DNA of 64,000 nt from Hymenobacter cheonanensis (GTDB lineage: Bacteria > Bacteroidota > Bacteroidia > Cytophagales > Hymenobacteraceae): contig NZ_JAUQSW010000010.1 in the NCBI RefSeq assembly GCF_030581075.1, positions 62,001 through 126,000 of the forward strand, written 5' to 3'. How positions within the stretch are numbered: position 1 is the stretch's first letter; each line of letters opens with the position of its first letter. The notes beneath the pieces are model-generated. The model searched no databases. It saw only the letters and a list, made by a program, of their open reading frames with translations, and was not told the DNA's origin. This document shows positions 7,902 to 15,935 of the stretch, piece after piece. Position numbers and translations under genes: made by a program.

Positions 7902-9497
7902 ATGAGTACATGTAAATTATTTCGGCCGGCTGCTGCCCTGCTTTTGCTCGCTGCCGCGAGCAGCTGTGGCATCCTGCACCCGTATGGCCGGCCCGCTACG
8001 GCCACCACCGGCCTCTACCGCGACGCGGCCACTACTGACACCACCACCCTGGCCAGCCGCCCCTGGCAGCAGCTCTTCACCGACCCGCTGCTGCAAAAGC
8101 TCATCAGCGAGGGGCTGGCTAACAACCGCAACCTGCAAGTGGCCGATGCGCGCATTGCCCAGGCGCAGGCGCTGCTGGCCCAGAGCCGGGCGGCCTTTTT
8201 GCCTAGTCTGAACGGCCGGGCCACTACGACCCTTTCGCGGGCGGGTGGGGCTTTTGTGAGCACCGGCACCGGCGGCAGCAGCACCACTACGGGCACTACC
8301 ACCGGGGGTACCACTACCGGGGGCACTACCACGGGCGGCGGTACTACTACCGGCGGGGGCACCACCACGGGGGGCGGTACTACTACGGGCGGGGGCACTA
8401 CTACCGGCGGCACCACGGGCACGGGCACTACCACCGGCACCACCACCACCGACCAGTCGACCATCGTGACGGGTGGCGCGGCTCACCAGTATCTGCTAGG
8501 CCTGAGCAGCAGCTGGGAGGCCGATGTGTGGGGCAAGCTGCGTAGCACCAAGCGCTCGTATGTGGCGGGCCTGCTCCAGAGCGAGGCCTACCGGCGCGTG
8601 GTGCAAACCCAGCTCATCGCCGACATTGCCGACAACTACTACTCGCTGCTGGCCCTCGATGCGCAGCTCGAAATAACCCGCCAAACGGTACAGAACCGCA
8701 TCAAGGACGTGGAGGTGATGAAGCTGCTGCTCGAAGGCGATGTGGTAACCGGCGCCGCCGTAGTGCAGAGCGAGGCCCAGCGCTACGCCGCCGAAGTCAC
8801 CATTCCGGACTTGCAGCGCAGCATTCGGGAGGCCGAAAACCTGCTGGCCACGCTGCTGGGCCGCACGCCGGGCCCCATCGAGCGCAGCACCCTAGCCACT
8901 CAGGATGCCCCGCCCGCTCTGCTCACGGGTGTGCCCGGCCAGCTGCTGCGCAACCGCCCCGATGTGCAGCAGGCCGAGTACGCCTTCGAGGCCAGCTTCG
9001 AGCAAACTAACGCGGCGCGCACCTATTTCTACCCCAGCTTCACCATCACCGCCAACGGCGGCCTCACCAGCACCACGCTCGAAAACCTGTTTTCGCCCAC
9101 GGCTATCTTCGCCAGCATCGTGGGCGGGCTAGCGCAGCCAGTGTTCAACCAGGGCATCAACCGCCTGCGGCTGGCCCGCTCGCACGCCTTGCAGCAGGAG
9201 TACCTCTACACCTACCAGCAAACTATGTTCACGGCCGGCCAGGAGGTGTCAAATGCGCTGTTCTCTTACCAGAGCGCCACCGACAAGGCGCGCATCCGGG
9301 CGCAGCAGCTCGACGCCCTCAACAAAGCCGTAGACTACACCCAGGAGCTGCTGCGCGCCGGCTTCGCCAACTACACCGAGGTGCTCACGGCCCAGCAAAG
9401 CCTGCTGCAAGCCCAGCTTAACGGCGTAAACGACCAGCTGCAACAGCGCCAGGCGGTTACGGACCTCTACCACGCGCTGGGCGGCGGCTGGCGGTAA
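7902..9497 (+). CDS. Outer-membrane efflux channel (NodT/OprM family lipoprotein) with Thr/Gly repeat insertion
   Basis: 531 aa TolC-like channel closing the tripartite pump. The signal peptide ends at a lipobox-like ASSC (Cys22). The first OEP repeat (about 50-115) and second (about 195-525) are typical, including LGLSSSWEADVWGKLR and the NRPDVQQAEY motif. Between them, residues about 121-183 are an almost pure Thr/Gly/Ser tract in which (T)TTGGG recurs; the DNA at 8262-8450 is correspondingly a tandem array of about 15-nt units. In OprM homologs this site joins the first two beta-strands of the barrel, so the tract should be an extracellular loop. The repeat DNA is prone to slippage. Apart from the insertion the length fits the family. 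Confidence 0.93.
   Translation: MSTCKLFRPAAALLLLAAASSCGILHPYGRPATATTGLYRDAATTDTTTLASRPWQQLFTDPLLQKLISEGLANNRNLQVADARIAQAQALLAQSRAAFLPSLNGRATTTLSRAGGAFVSTGTGGSSTTTGTTTGGTTTGGTTTGGGTTTGGGTTTGGGTTTGGGTTTGGTTGTGTTTGTTTTDQSTIVTGGAAHQYLLGLSSSWEADVWGKLRSTKRSYVAGLLQSEAYRRVVQTQLIADIADNYYSLLALDAQLEITRQTVQNRIKDVEVMKLLLEGDVVTGAAVVQSEAQRYAAEVTIPDLQRSIREAENLLATLLGRTPGPIERSTLATQDAPPALLTGVPGQLLRNRPDVQQAEYAFEASFEQTNAARTYFYPSFTITANGGLTSTTLENLFSPTAIFASIVGGLAQPVFNQGINRLRLARSHALQQEYLYTYQQTMFTAGQEVSNALFSYQSATDKARIRAQQLDALNKAVDYTQELLRAGFANYTEVLTAQQSLLQAQLNGVNDQLQQRQAVTDLYHALGGGWR
8262..8450 (+). repeat. In-frame coding tandem repeat (Thr/Gly units)
   Basis: Roughly 190 bp of ACTAC(T/C)ACCGGCGGG-like units, alternating 12 and 15 nt, all keeping the frame and encoding TTTGG or TTTGGG. 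Synonymous changes between units (act/acc/acg) show the array is not freshly amplified. It lies wholly inside the efflux channel gene. Confidence 0.85.
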
Positions 9498-9563
9498 CTA
9501 CCTTGAGTGGCACCAGATGCTGAAGCTTTGGCTAAATCTGGGCAAAGGTTTTAGGAAAGCTTT

Positions 9564-9571
9564 TAGCTTTG
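9564..9571 (+). promoter_or_regulatory. Bacteroidota -7 element TAGCTTTG
   Basis: TAGCTTTG matches the TAnnTTTG consensus exactly and lies 19 nt before the ATG at 9591; a TTTG at 9537-9540 is a candidate -33 box (23-nt spacing, slightly long). It separates the TonB-domain gene from the efflux operon. Confidence 0.5.
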
Positions 9572-9590
9572 CTGCTTACTCATACCGTCC

Positions 9591-10049
9591 ATGCAGCATT
9601 TTTCCGGCAGCTACCTAGTCCGCGCCCTCAAAGTCGGGGCCTTTGCTTGCTTATCGCTAGGCCTCCACCACGGAGCCCAGGCCCAGACTGCGGCGGGCGA
9701 TACCCTGGCCAAGGCTAAGGTTTATACCGAAGCGGAGCAAATGCCACAGCTGCCGAAAGCGAATAGTAAGTATACAAACAAGGAAGCAGTGATAGCCGCC
9801 ATTCAGCGGGCATGCCGGTATCCGGCCGAGGCGCTGCGCAACCGCGTACAGGGCACAGTCCTCATCGGCTTTACCGTGAACCAGCAAGGTGAGATACGGG
9901 ATATACGGGTTGAGCAGGGCGTGAATACTGACCTTGACGAAGCCACCGTGGCGGCCGTTAAAATGCTGCCCAGGTTCCGGCCGGGCCGGCAAAGCGGGCA
10001 AAACGTGGCCGTTCGGTACACGCTACCTATTCGCTGGGCTGTTCAGTAG
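9591..10049 (+). CDS. TonB C-terminal-domain protein (secreted)
   Basis: 152 aa. An N-terminal signal peptide (about residues 1-31, ending GAQAQ) replaces the usual TonB membrane anchor and proline arm. The rest is a TonB_C domain: GTVLIGFTVNQQGEIRDIRVEQG...LDEATVAAVKMLPRFRPG, with the typical bab core. Such short proteins are abundant in Bacteroidota and are annotated energy transducer TonB, but without an anchor this one cannot couple to ExbBD by itself; an envelope structural or adaptor role is possible. A similar protein occurs at 48546-48998. The last 23 nt overlap the 3' end of the convergent methyltransferase gene. Confidence 0.8.
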   Translation: MQHFSGSYLVRALKVGAFACLSLGLHHGAQAQTAAGDTLAKAKVYTEAEQMPQLPKANSKYTNKEAVIAAIQRACRYPAEALRNRVQGTVLIGFTVNQQGEIRDIRVEQGVNTDLDEATVAAVKMLPRFRPGRQSGQNVAVRYTLPIRWAVQ

Positions 10050-10752
10050 CCGGGCGGCTGGTTGCGCTGCCCCTATGCATAAAAACCGTAAAATCCCCAT
10101 CGCGGTAACCTTCTACCAGCTCCACGCCAGGGGCCAGCGTTTGGCAAAAGGCCACAATCTCGGCCGGGTCATATGCAGCCAGCGGACCGCCGCCCTCGGG
10201 CTCCCAGCTCAGCAGATTAAAGCCCAGGCCGCGCCGGCTGCTACCGTAGAGCTTCTCGATGGCTTCGTAGATGAAGCGCGGCCGGCGCTGGCGGTAGTTG
10301 AGCGAGCCGCTGGCCAGCACGTAGTCGCTAAGCGGCAGCGGCGCCCGCAAAAAATCGCCGGTGGCTAGGGTCACCGCCGGGGCATGGGCGTAGCGGGCCT
10401 GGGCCAGGGCCAGCAGCTCGGGCATTTGCTCGATGCCGTGGTACTGCACCCCCGCAAAGCGCTGCCGCAGAAACGGATACAAATCGGCGTAGCCGCAGCC
10501 CACATCCAGCACCGAGCAGTGGGCGAGGTCGCCAATCTGGCTCAGGATTTCGAAGCGAATGAGCTGGCCATCGGGCTGCCAGCCCAGGGCGCCGGGGCTG
10601 CCGGGGCCATACTCGCGGATGCGCTGCCGGTGGTAGCGAAACACGGCCGCGTTGTCGAGCAGCTGCCCTAGTCGTTTGCGCATCAAAAAGTTGGGGTAAA
10701 TGCTGCTGGCTTTACCCAACTTGCGCGGCGGCCCGGGCCGCCAATGAATCAC
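10027..10752 (-). CDS. Class I SAM-dependent methyltransferase
   Basis: 241 aa from the first Met; an internal ATG at 10683 (residue 24, MRKRLGQLL) is an equally good start. Seen: motif I VLDVGCGYADLYPFL (about 81-95), the acidic residue ending beta-2 in YHGIEQMPELLALA, and a motif-II-like region ATGDFLRAPLPLSDYVLASGSL. No target-recognition domain is recognisable, so substrate is unknown; fold is that of small-molecule methyltransferases. The C-terminal end overlaps the convergent TonB-domain gene by 23 nt. Confidence 0.8.
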   Translation of the reverse strand: MIHWRPGPPRKLGKASSIYPNFLMRKRLGQLLDNAAVFRYHRQRIREYGPGSPGALGWQPDGQLIRFEILSQIGDLAHCSVLDVGCGYADLYPFLRQRFAGVQYHGIEQMPELLALAQARYAHAPAVTLATGDFLRAPLPLSDYVLASGSLNYRQRRPRFIYEAIEKLYGSSRRGLGFNLLSWEPEGGGPLAAYDPAEIVAFCQTLAPGVELVEGYRDGDFTVFMHRGSATSRPATEQPSE

Positions 10753-10807
10753 GAACTAAGGAATTTACCTAACGCTTTCGGTACAAAGGCCTGCTAATCG
10801 GCCAGTC

Positions 10808-11263
10808 TTACCGGGCTAGCCCGCGCAGCACCTCTTTGGTCTTGCTTACGTGGTCGGTAGCGCCGCTCAGCGAGTTGAAGATGTAGGCAATTTTGCCGTC
10901 CTTATCAATTACGAACGTAACGCGCCCGGGCAGCAAGCCCAGCAAGGCGCGCGGCACTTCGTACTGCTTGCGCAGCTGCCCGCCGCTATCGGCCAGCAGC
11001 GGAAACGGCAGCCGGTGCTTCTGGCTGAATTTCTGGTGCGAGGCCTCACTGTCGGAGCTTACGCCCACTACCACGGCGCCCAGGTCCAGAAAATCAGCGT
11101 ATTGGTCACGAAAGGCGCAGGCCTCGGCAGTGCAGCCGGGCGTATCATCCTTGGGGTAGAAATACAGCACTACCGGCCGGCCGCGCTGCCCGGCCAGGTG
11201 AAAGCGGTCGCCCTTATCGGTGGGCAAGGTAAAATCAGGAGCCAGGTCGCCGAGCTGAAGCAT
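10808..11263 (-). CDS. bcp: Thioredoxin-dependent peroxiredoxin, PrxQ/BCP type
   Basis: 151 aa cytosolic thiol peroxidase that reduces hydrogen peroxide and organic hydroperoxides using thioredoxin. Peroxidatic Cys44 in YPKDDTPGCTAEACAF and resolving Cys49, five residues later, give the CxxxxC pattern of PrxQ. The frame extends upstream to 11344, but those 27 extra residues are translated from an inverted repeat, and the family begins with a sequence like MLQLGDLAPDFTLP, so I use the ATG at 11263. Downstream of the secreted hydrolase gene on the same strand. Confidence 0.93.
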   Translation of the reverse strand: MLQLGDLAPDFTLPTDKGDRFHLAGQRGRPVVLYFYPKDDTPGCTAEACAFRDQYADFLDLGAVVVGVSSDSEASHQKFSQKHRLPFPLLADSGGQLRKQYEVPRALLGLLPGRVTFVIDKDGKIAYIFNSLSGATDHVSKTKEVLRGLAR

Positions 11264-11268
11264 GCGTG

Positions 11269-11342
11269 CAGTAAACAGTTGGTAATGGGTAGTGAACAGG
11301 TAAAGTGCGTATTGTTCACTGCCCACTACCAACTGTTCACTC
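11269..11342. repeat. Imperfect inverted repeat (about 31-nt arms)
   Basis: Arms 11269-11299 and 11312-11342 are about 80-85 percent complementary, with the core AACAGTTGGTA / TACCAACTGTT. It fills the gap between the hydrolase stop and the PrxQ start, and its arm includes the hydrolase stop codon. The short, simple composition resembles spacer repeats seen between genes in this group. Confidence 0.7.
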
Positions 11343-12291
11343 ATTTTGTCAGCCAGCCGTTGTCAGCCAGCCAGTTCTGGAGGCGGTCCATCCACTGGTC
11401 TTTGGTAGTGGCGTTGTTCATGCCGAAGCCGTGGCCGCCTTTGGGGTAAAGGTGCATTTCGGCGGGCACGTTGTGGCGGCGCAGGGCGTCGTAAAACACG
11501 AGGCTGTTTTGCACGGGCACGGTCTTGTCGTCCTCGGCATGCACGAGGAAGGTAGGCGGCGTTTGGGCGCTCACCTGCAGCTCGTTGGAGTAGCGGCGTA
11601 CCTGGGCGGGGCTAGCGGTGGCCCCAATCAGATTATCGCGCGAGCCGGTATGCTTCAGGCTGTCGCTGAAGCTGATAACCGGGTACAGCAGCACCAGAAA
11701 CGCCGGCCGCACCGAGGCCGGGCCGGGGTTATCGCCCACCGGCTGGGCAAAATGGGTGCCCGCCGTGGCGGCCAGGTGGCCGCCCGCCGAAAAGCCCATC
11801 AGGCCGATGCGCTCGGGGTTGAGGCTGTACTTGGGGGCTAGCTGGCGCACCAGGCGCAGGGCCTGCTGGGCATCGAGCAGCGGCGCAATGCTTTTGTCGG
11901 GCTGGCTGCGGTCGTTGGGCAGGCGGTATTTCAGCACGAAGGCGGCCACGCCCATCTCGTTCAGGCGCTTGGCCACGTCGTAGCCTTCGTGGTCGATAGC
12001 CAGCCGGGCGTAGCCGCCGCCGGGGCAAATGATAACCGACGTGCCGTTGGCCTTGGCGCGGTCGGGCATAAAGACCGTGAGCGTGGGCTGAATAACGTTG
12101 GAGATGCGCACGCCGGCCGTTTCGGTCACGCTGGTTTCCTGCACCTGGCTAGGCTTCGAATCGGGGATGGAGCCGCTGTAGAGCGGCAGCACCGGCGCAG
12201 CGGTGCCAGCGGCCGTGGTTTGGGCGTGGAGGTGGGAGGCGGTAGTCATGCACAGCAAACCGAGGGCTAGCGACAGGGTGGTATTTTTCAT
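11341..12291 (-). CDS. Secreted alpha/beta hydrolase (acetyl-xylan-esterase-like)
   Basis: 316 aa with an N-terminal signal peptide (cleavage near SHLHAQ). Seen: oxyanion region CPGGGY (about 89-94), nucleophile elbow GFSAGG (Ser near 168), acid in HAEDDKTVP (about 251-259) and base in KGGHGFG (His near 287): a complete Ser-Asp-His triad. The layout fits the BD-FAE / Axe esterase group, acting on esterified plant polysaccharides, or alternatively a small peptidase; substrate not proven. The open frame extends to 12621, but this start follows a TACTTTTG promoter at 12322-12329 and begins the signal peptide. Confidence 0.88.
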   Translation of the reverse strand: MKNTTLSLALGLLCMTTASHLHAQTTAAGTAAPVLPLYSGSIPDSKPSQVQETSVTETAGVRISNVIQPTLTVFMPDRAKANGTSVIICPGGGYARLAIDHEGYDVAKRLNEMGVAAFVLKYRLPNDRSQPDKSIAPLLDAQQALRLVRQLAPKYSLNPERIGLMGFSAGGHLAATAGTHFAQPVGDNPGPASVRPAFLVLLYPVISFSDSLKHTGSRDNLIGATASPAQVRRYSNELQVSAQTPPTFLVHAEDDKTVPVQNSLVFYDALRRHNVPAEMHLYPKGGHGFGMNNATTKDQWMDRLQNWLADNGWLTK

Positions 12292-12321
12292 AAAGTGCAA
12301 ATTATCAGGCAAAGTACGCGG

Positions 12322-12329
12322 CAAAAGTA
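12322..12329 (-). promoter_or_regulatory. -7 element TACTTTTG for the hydrolase gene
   Basis: Exact TAnnTTTG match on the minus strand, 30 nt upstream of the start at 12291. On the plus strand, TACCTTTC at 12364-12371 (one mismatch) stands 4 nt before the M2 peptidase start, so the region is a divergent promoter pair. Confidence 0.5.
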
Positions 12330-12375
12330 CCGGGGCAGGCGAGCAAGCGCGGGGCTTCCCTCCTACCTTTCCGAC

Positions 12376-14244
12376 ATGAAAACGCGCTATTCCGAATTTC
12401 GTTTTGCCCGGCCCTGGCCGGTACTGGCCGCGCTGCTCACCGCCTGCGCCCCCACGGCCAAAGTGCCGGTAGCTACTACGCCCGCCCCGCCGGCCGCCCC
12501 GGCTAGCCCCGCCGCGCCCGATTACCGCGCCCAGGCCGAAGCTTTTCTGACCCAGTACACGGCCGAGTACGTGCGCCGCTACACCGAGGCCAGCGAGGCC
12601 GAGTGGACCAGCAACACCCACATTGTGCCCGGCGACACCACTAACGCCGGCCGCACCGCCCGCGCCAACGAGCGCATGGCCGCCTTCGCCGGCTCGGCCG
12701 CAACTATTGCCCGGCTGCGCGAGCTGCTAGCCCATAAAGACCAGCTCACGCCGCTGCAAGTCAAGCAGTTGGAAACGGCGCTCTACAACGCCGCCAACTC
12801 GCCCCAAACCGTGGCCGACCTCGTGAAGCGCCGCATCAAGGCCGAGGCCGCCCAGACGGAGAAGCTCTACGGCTTCACCTACACTTACGCCGGCAAGCCG
12901 GTGACGACCAACGACCTCGACGCGCTGCTGCGCACCGAAACCAACCCGCAGAAGCGCCAGCAAGTGTGGGAGGCCAGCAAGGCCATCGGCCCCACGCTCA
13001 AGGATGGCCTGCTAAACCTGCGCGACCTGCGCAACCAAACCGTGCAGGCGCTGGGCTACCCCGATTTTTTCTCGTACCAGGCCAGCGACTACGGCCTGAG
13101 CCGCGACGAAATGATGGCCTTGGTGCGCAAGCTCAACGATGAGCTGCGCCCCCTCTACCGCGAGCTGCACACCTACGCCCGCTACGAGCTGGCCAGGAAA
13201 TACCACGCCCGGCAGGTGCCCGACTACCTGCCCGCGCAGTGGCTGCCCAACCGCTGGGGCCAAGACTGGGGCAGCCTGGTGACGGTGAAGGGCCTGAACC
13301 TCGACGCGGTGCTGGCCAAAAAGGGCCCGGAGTACCCGGTGAAGCAGGCCGAGCGCTTCTACCAGAGCCTGGGCTTCCCGGCTTTGCCGGCCAGCTTCTA
13401 CGAAAAAAGCAGCCTCTACCCGCTGCCCGCCACGGCTAGCTACAAAAAGAACAACCACGCCTCGGCCTGGCACATGAACCTGGACCAGGATGTGCGCAGC
13501 CTGATGAGCGTGGAGCCCAATACCGAGTGGTACGAAACCACCCACCACGAGCTGGGCCACATCTACTATTACCTCACCTACTCCAACCCCGAGGTGCCGC
13601 CGCTGCTGCGCCAGGGCGCCAACCGCGCCTACCACGAGGCCATCGGCAGCATGATGGGCCTAGCCGCGCAGCAAAAGCCCTTCCTGGCCGGGCTGGGGCT
13701 GATTGACCCCGCTACCAAAACCGACCAGACCCAGCAATTATTGAAAGAAGCGCTGCAATACGTGCCGTTCATCCCCTTCGCCTCGGGCGTGATGAGCGAG
13801 TGGGAAAATGCCTTTTATGCCGAAAACCTGCCCGCCGACCAGCTCAATGCCAAGTGGTGGGCGCTCTGCAAGCAGTACCAGGGTATGGTGCCCCCTAGCC
13901 CGCGCGGCGAAAATTTCCTCGACCCGGCCACTAAAACCCACATCAACGACGACCCCGCGCAGTACTACGACTACGCCCTGAGCTACATCATCTTATTTCA
14001 GCTGCACGACCACATTGCCCGCAAAATCCTGCACCAAGACCCGCACGCCACCAACTACTACGGCAGCAAAGAGGTCGGCCAGTTCCTACAGGACATCATG
14101 CGCCCCGGCAGCAGCCGCGACTGGCGCACCGTGCTCAGGGAGAAAACCGGCGAGGACCTTTCGGCGAGGGCGATGGTGGCGTATTTCGAGCCGCTGATGG
14201 GGTATTTGAAAGAGCAGAACAAAGGCCGGAAATACACGATGTGA
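12376..14244 (+). CDS. M2 family metallopeptidase (ACE-like), lipoprotein
   Basis: 622 aa zinc dipeptidyl carboxypeptidase family protein (angiotensin-converting-enzyme family). The N-terminus has a lipobox LTAC (Cys about 24) followed by an Ala/Pro linker, so it should be anchored in the periplasm. The zinc site HEXXH is His391-Glu392-Leu-Gly-His395, and YHEAIGSMM (Glu421) supplies the third ligand position, as in ACE. Length matches single-domain bacterial ACE homologs. I start at 12376; the open frame begins at 12295 but its extra 27 residues lack family resemblance. The stop overlaps the next start by 1 nt (TGATG), so the esterase is translationally coupled. Confidence 0.92.
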   Translation: MKTRYSEFRFARPWPVLAALLTACAPTAKVPVATTPAPPAAPASPAAPDYRAQAEAFLTQYTAEYVRRYTEASEAEWTSNTHIVPGDTTNAGRTARANERMAAFAGSAATIARLRELLAHKDQLTPLQVKQLETALYNAANSPQTVADLVKRRIKAEAAQTEKLYGFTYTYAGKPVTTNDLDALLRTETNPQKRQQVWEASKAIGPTLKDGLLNLRDLRNQTVQALGYPDFFSYQASDYGLSRDEMMALVRKLNDELRPLYRELHTYARYELARKYHARQVPDYLPAQWLPNRWGQDWGSLVTVKGLNLDAVLAKKGPEYPVKQAERFYQSLGFPALPASFYEKSSLYPLPATASYKKNNHASAWHMNLDQDVRSLMSVEPNTEWYETTHHELGHIYYYLTYSNPEVPPLLRQGANRAYHEAIGSMMGLAAQQKPFLAGLGLIDPATKTDQTQQLLKEALQYVPFIPFASGVMSEWENAFYAENLPADQLNAKWWALCKQYQGMVPPSPRGENFLDPATKTHINDDPAQYYDYALSYIILFQLHDHIARKILHQDPHATNYYGSKEVGQFLQDIMRPGSSRDWRTVLREKTGEDLSARAMVAYFEPLMGYLKEQNKGRKYTM

Positions 14245-15122
14245 TGCAGCAAGCTTCTTTCTTAAACCATTCGCCTAGCTGGCTACCTCTTCGCTTTAGT
14301 CAGCTGCTAGGGCTCATTTTGCTGCTGGCCGCCGGGCCTGCTGCGCGCGCCCAAACGCCGGCCGCTCCGCTGTGCATCGGCGAAACCTTCACGCTAGCCT
14401 CCAAGGTGCTGGGCGAAACCCGCCGCCTGAACGTGTACCTGCCCCCAGTCTACCGCGATTCGGCCACCGTGCGGCTGCCCGTGCTGTATATGCCCGATGG
14501 CGGACTGGCCGAAGACTTTTTGCACGTGGCCGGGCTGGTGCAGGTGCTGGTGGGCAACGGCACCATGCGGCCCTTTATTCTGGTAGGTATCGAGAATACC
14601 CAGCGTCGCCGCGACCTCACCGGGCCCACTACCAATGCCGAAGACAAGAAAATAGCGCCCCGCGTGGGCGGCTCGGCCACGTTCCGGCAGTTTATCCGCC
14701 GCGAGCTAATGCCGGCCGTGCGCCAGCGCTACCGCACCACGCCCGAAACGGCCCTGGTGGGCGAGTCGCTGGCCGGGCTCTTCACCGTCGAAACGCTGCT
14801 GCTGGAGCCCGACCTGTTCGATACCTACCTGGCCTTCGACCCTAGCCTGTGGTGGAACAACGGGCAGCTGGCGCAGCAGGCCTCCGGCATCGTAGCCGCC
14901 TACCACGGCCCTGCCAAAACGCTGTACCTAGCCACCAGCAGCCAAGGCGACACGGCCGCCACCCGCCGCTTGGCCGCCCTGCTGCCCGGCCCGGCCCGCC
15001 GCCCCATCACGGCCTACTACGAGCCCATGCCAGCCGAAACGCACGCCACTATTTACCACCCTGCCGCGCTGCGCGGCTTTCGGCGGGTGCTGCAGCCGCC
15101 AGCCAAGTCTTCGGCTAAGTAG
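14244..15122 (+). CDS. Secreted alpha/beta hydrolase (esterase D-like)
   Basis: 292 aa from ATG 14244 (a GTG at 14241 is also possible). Signal peptide ends near ARAQT. The fold is that of the putative esterase family (Pfam Esterase; IroE/Fes/antigen 85-type): RRLNVYLPPVYRD, LPVLYMPDGG, nucleophile elbow GESLAG and a C-terminal His in ETHATIYHP. Members hydrolyse siderophore, feruloyl or S-formylglutathione esters; the substrate here is open. The start overlaps the M2 peptidase stop, so the pair may act on the same extracellular material. Confidence 0.85.
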   Translation: MQQASFLNHSPSWLPLRFSQLLGLILLLAAGPAARAQTPAAPLCIGETFTLASKVLGETRRLNVYLPPVYRDSATVRLPVLYMPDGGLAEDFLHVAGLVQVLVGNGTMRPFILVGIENTQRRRDLTGPTTNAEDKKIAPRVGGSATFRQFIRRELMPAVRQRYRTTPETALVGESLAGLFTVETLLLEPDLFDTYLAFDPSLWWNNGQLAQQASGIVAAYHGPAKTLYLATSSQGDTAATRRLAALLPGPARRPITAYYEPMPAETHATIYHPAALRGFRRVLQPPAKSSAK

Positions 15123-15167
15123 CTAATTTTTAATTAGTAGTCATTCAGCGCTCTTCTGCGCCAGCAA

Positions 15168-15205
15168 ACAGCAAAGCCCGGCTCATCGCCGGGCTTTGCT
15201 GTTTT
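15168..15205 (+). terminator. Terminator hairpin
   Basis: Perfect 15-bp stem ACAGCAAAGCCCGGC (15168-15182) with GCCGGGCTTTGCTGT (15188-15202), then a T run. It lies between convergent genes and could serve both. Confidence 0.85.
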
Positions 15206-15233
15206 AACTGAGGAAGGGCTTAATGCCCGCTGG

Positions 15234-15935
15234 CTAGCCTAGCCGGCGGGTCAGCACCCGGTCCACGTTTTCGAGGCACCGGACAATGGGCTGGGTGACC
15301 TCCGCGTCTTCCAGGTCGATGCCCTGGTTGCGGCTGGCGAGGTAGCGCGCCAGGGCCGCATTGTCGTCCAGCACTTTGCTAAGCTCGTGCTGGGCGTCCT
15401 CCCACTCGGCTAGCTGGTCGGCGGCCAGGTAGCGGTAGCGCAGCTCGATGGTGCGGCTCACCAGGCCCGCCAGGCGGGTAAGCAGGTCGGCTTCGGCGGC
15501 CGAAAAGCCCCGGGGTTCCTTGCCGATAACGGCCAGCATACCCAGGCGCGAATCGTCCTGGGCCACTAGGGCCGCGCCGGCGTAGAAATTCAAGCCAATG
15601 GCCTGGGCTACATCGGGCTTGATGAGCTGGCAGCTTTCGGGTTTGTAATCAGATATCACCACATCATCGCCCGAGAGAATGGCCGCCGAGCACATGCTTT
15701 CGTTGCGCGCCAGCCCGGGTATGCCCGTGGCGCCAGCCAGGGCCTTAAACCACACGTAGTCAGCATCGACGAGCGAGATGAGCGAGATGGGCACCCCAAA
15801 CAGCTGCGCGGCCCAGGCCACGTAGTCGTCAAAAATCTGCTCAGGCGTGGTATTCACAATCTGAAACTGGTGCAGCGTGCGCAGGCGGGCGGCATCGTGC
15901 GCAGGTATCAGGGAAGCGGGAAAATTGCTGGTCAT
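15234..15935 (-). CDS. GAF-domain protein
   Basis: 233 aa cytosolic sensor-like protein. Residues about 25-170 form one GAF domain (VPISLISLVDADYVWFKALAG, SMCSAAILSGDDVVISD, GLNFYAGAALVAQD, GMLAVIG, FSAAEADLLTRLA); the Cys-containing SMCS segment is common in redox or tetrapyrrole-type GAFs. The C-terminal 60 residues are helical and carry no kinase, cyclase or HTH output, so it may signal through a partner or be a remnant sensor. The start overlaps the stop of the upstream pirin gene by 1 nt (TAATG), indicating translational coupling and a shared oxidative or ligand-stress role. Confidence 0.85.
   Translation of the reverse strand: MTSNFPASLIPAHDAARLRTLHQFQIVNTTPEQIFDDYVAWAAQLFGVPISLISLVDADYVWFKALAGATGIPGLARNESMCSAAILSGDDVVISDYKPESCQLIKPDVAQAIGLNFYAGAALVAQDDSRLGMLAVIGKEPRGFSAAEADLLTRLAGLVSRTIELRYRYLAADQLAEWEDAQHELSKVLDDNAALARYLASRNQGIDLEDAEVTQPIVRCLENVDRVLTRRLG

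Noticed and set aside
8262-8450. CRISPR-like array
   Set aside because: Short tandem units without spacers, in frame inside a coding sequence, and no cas genes.
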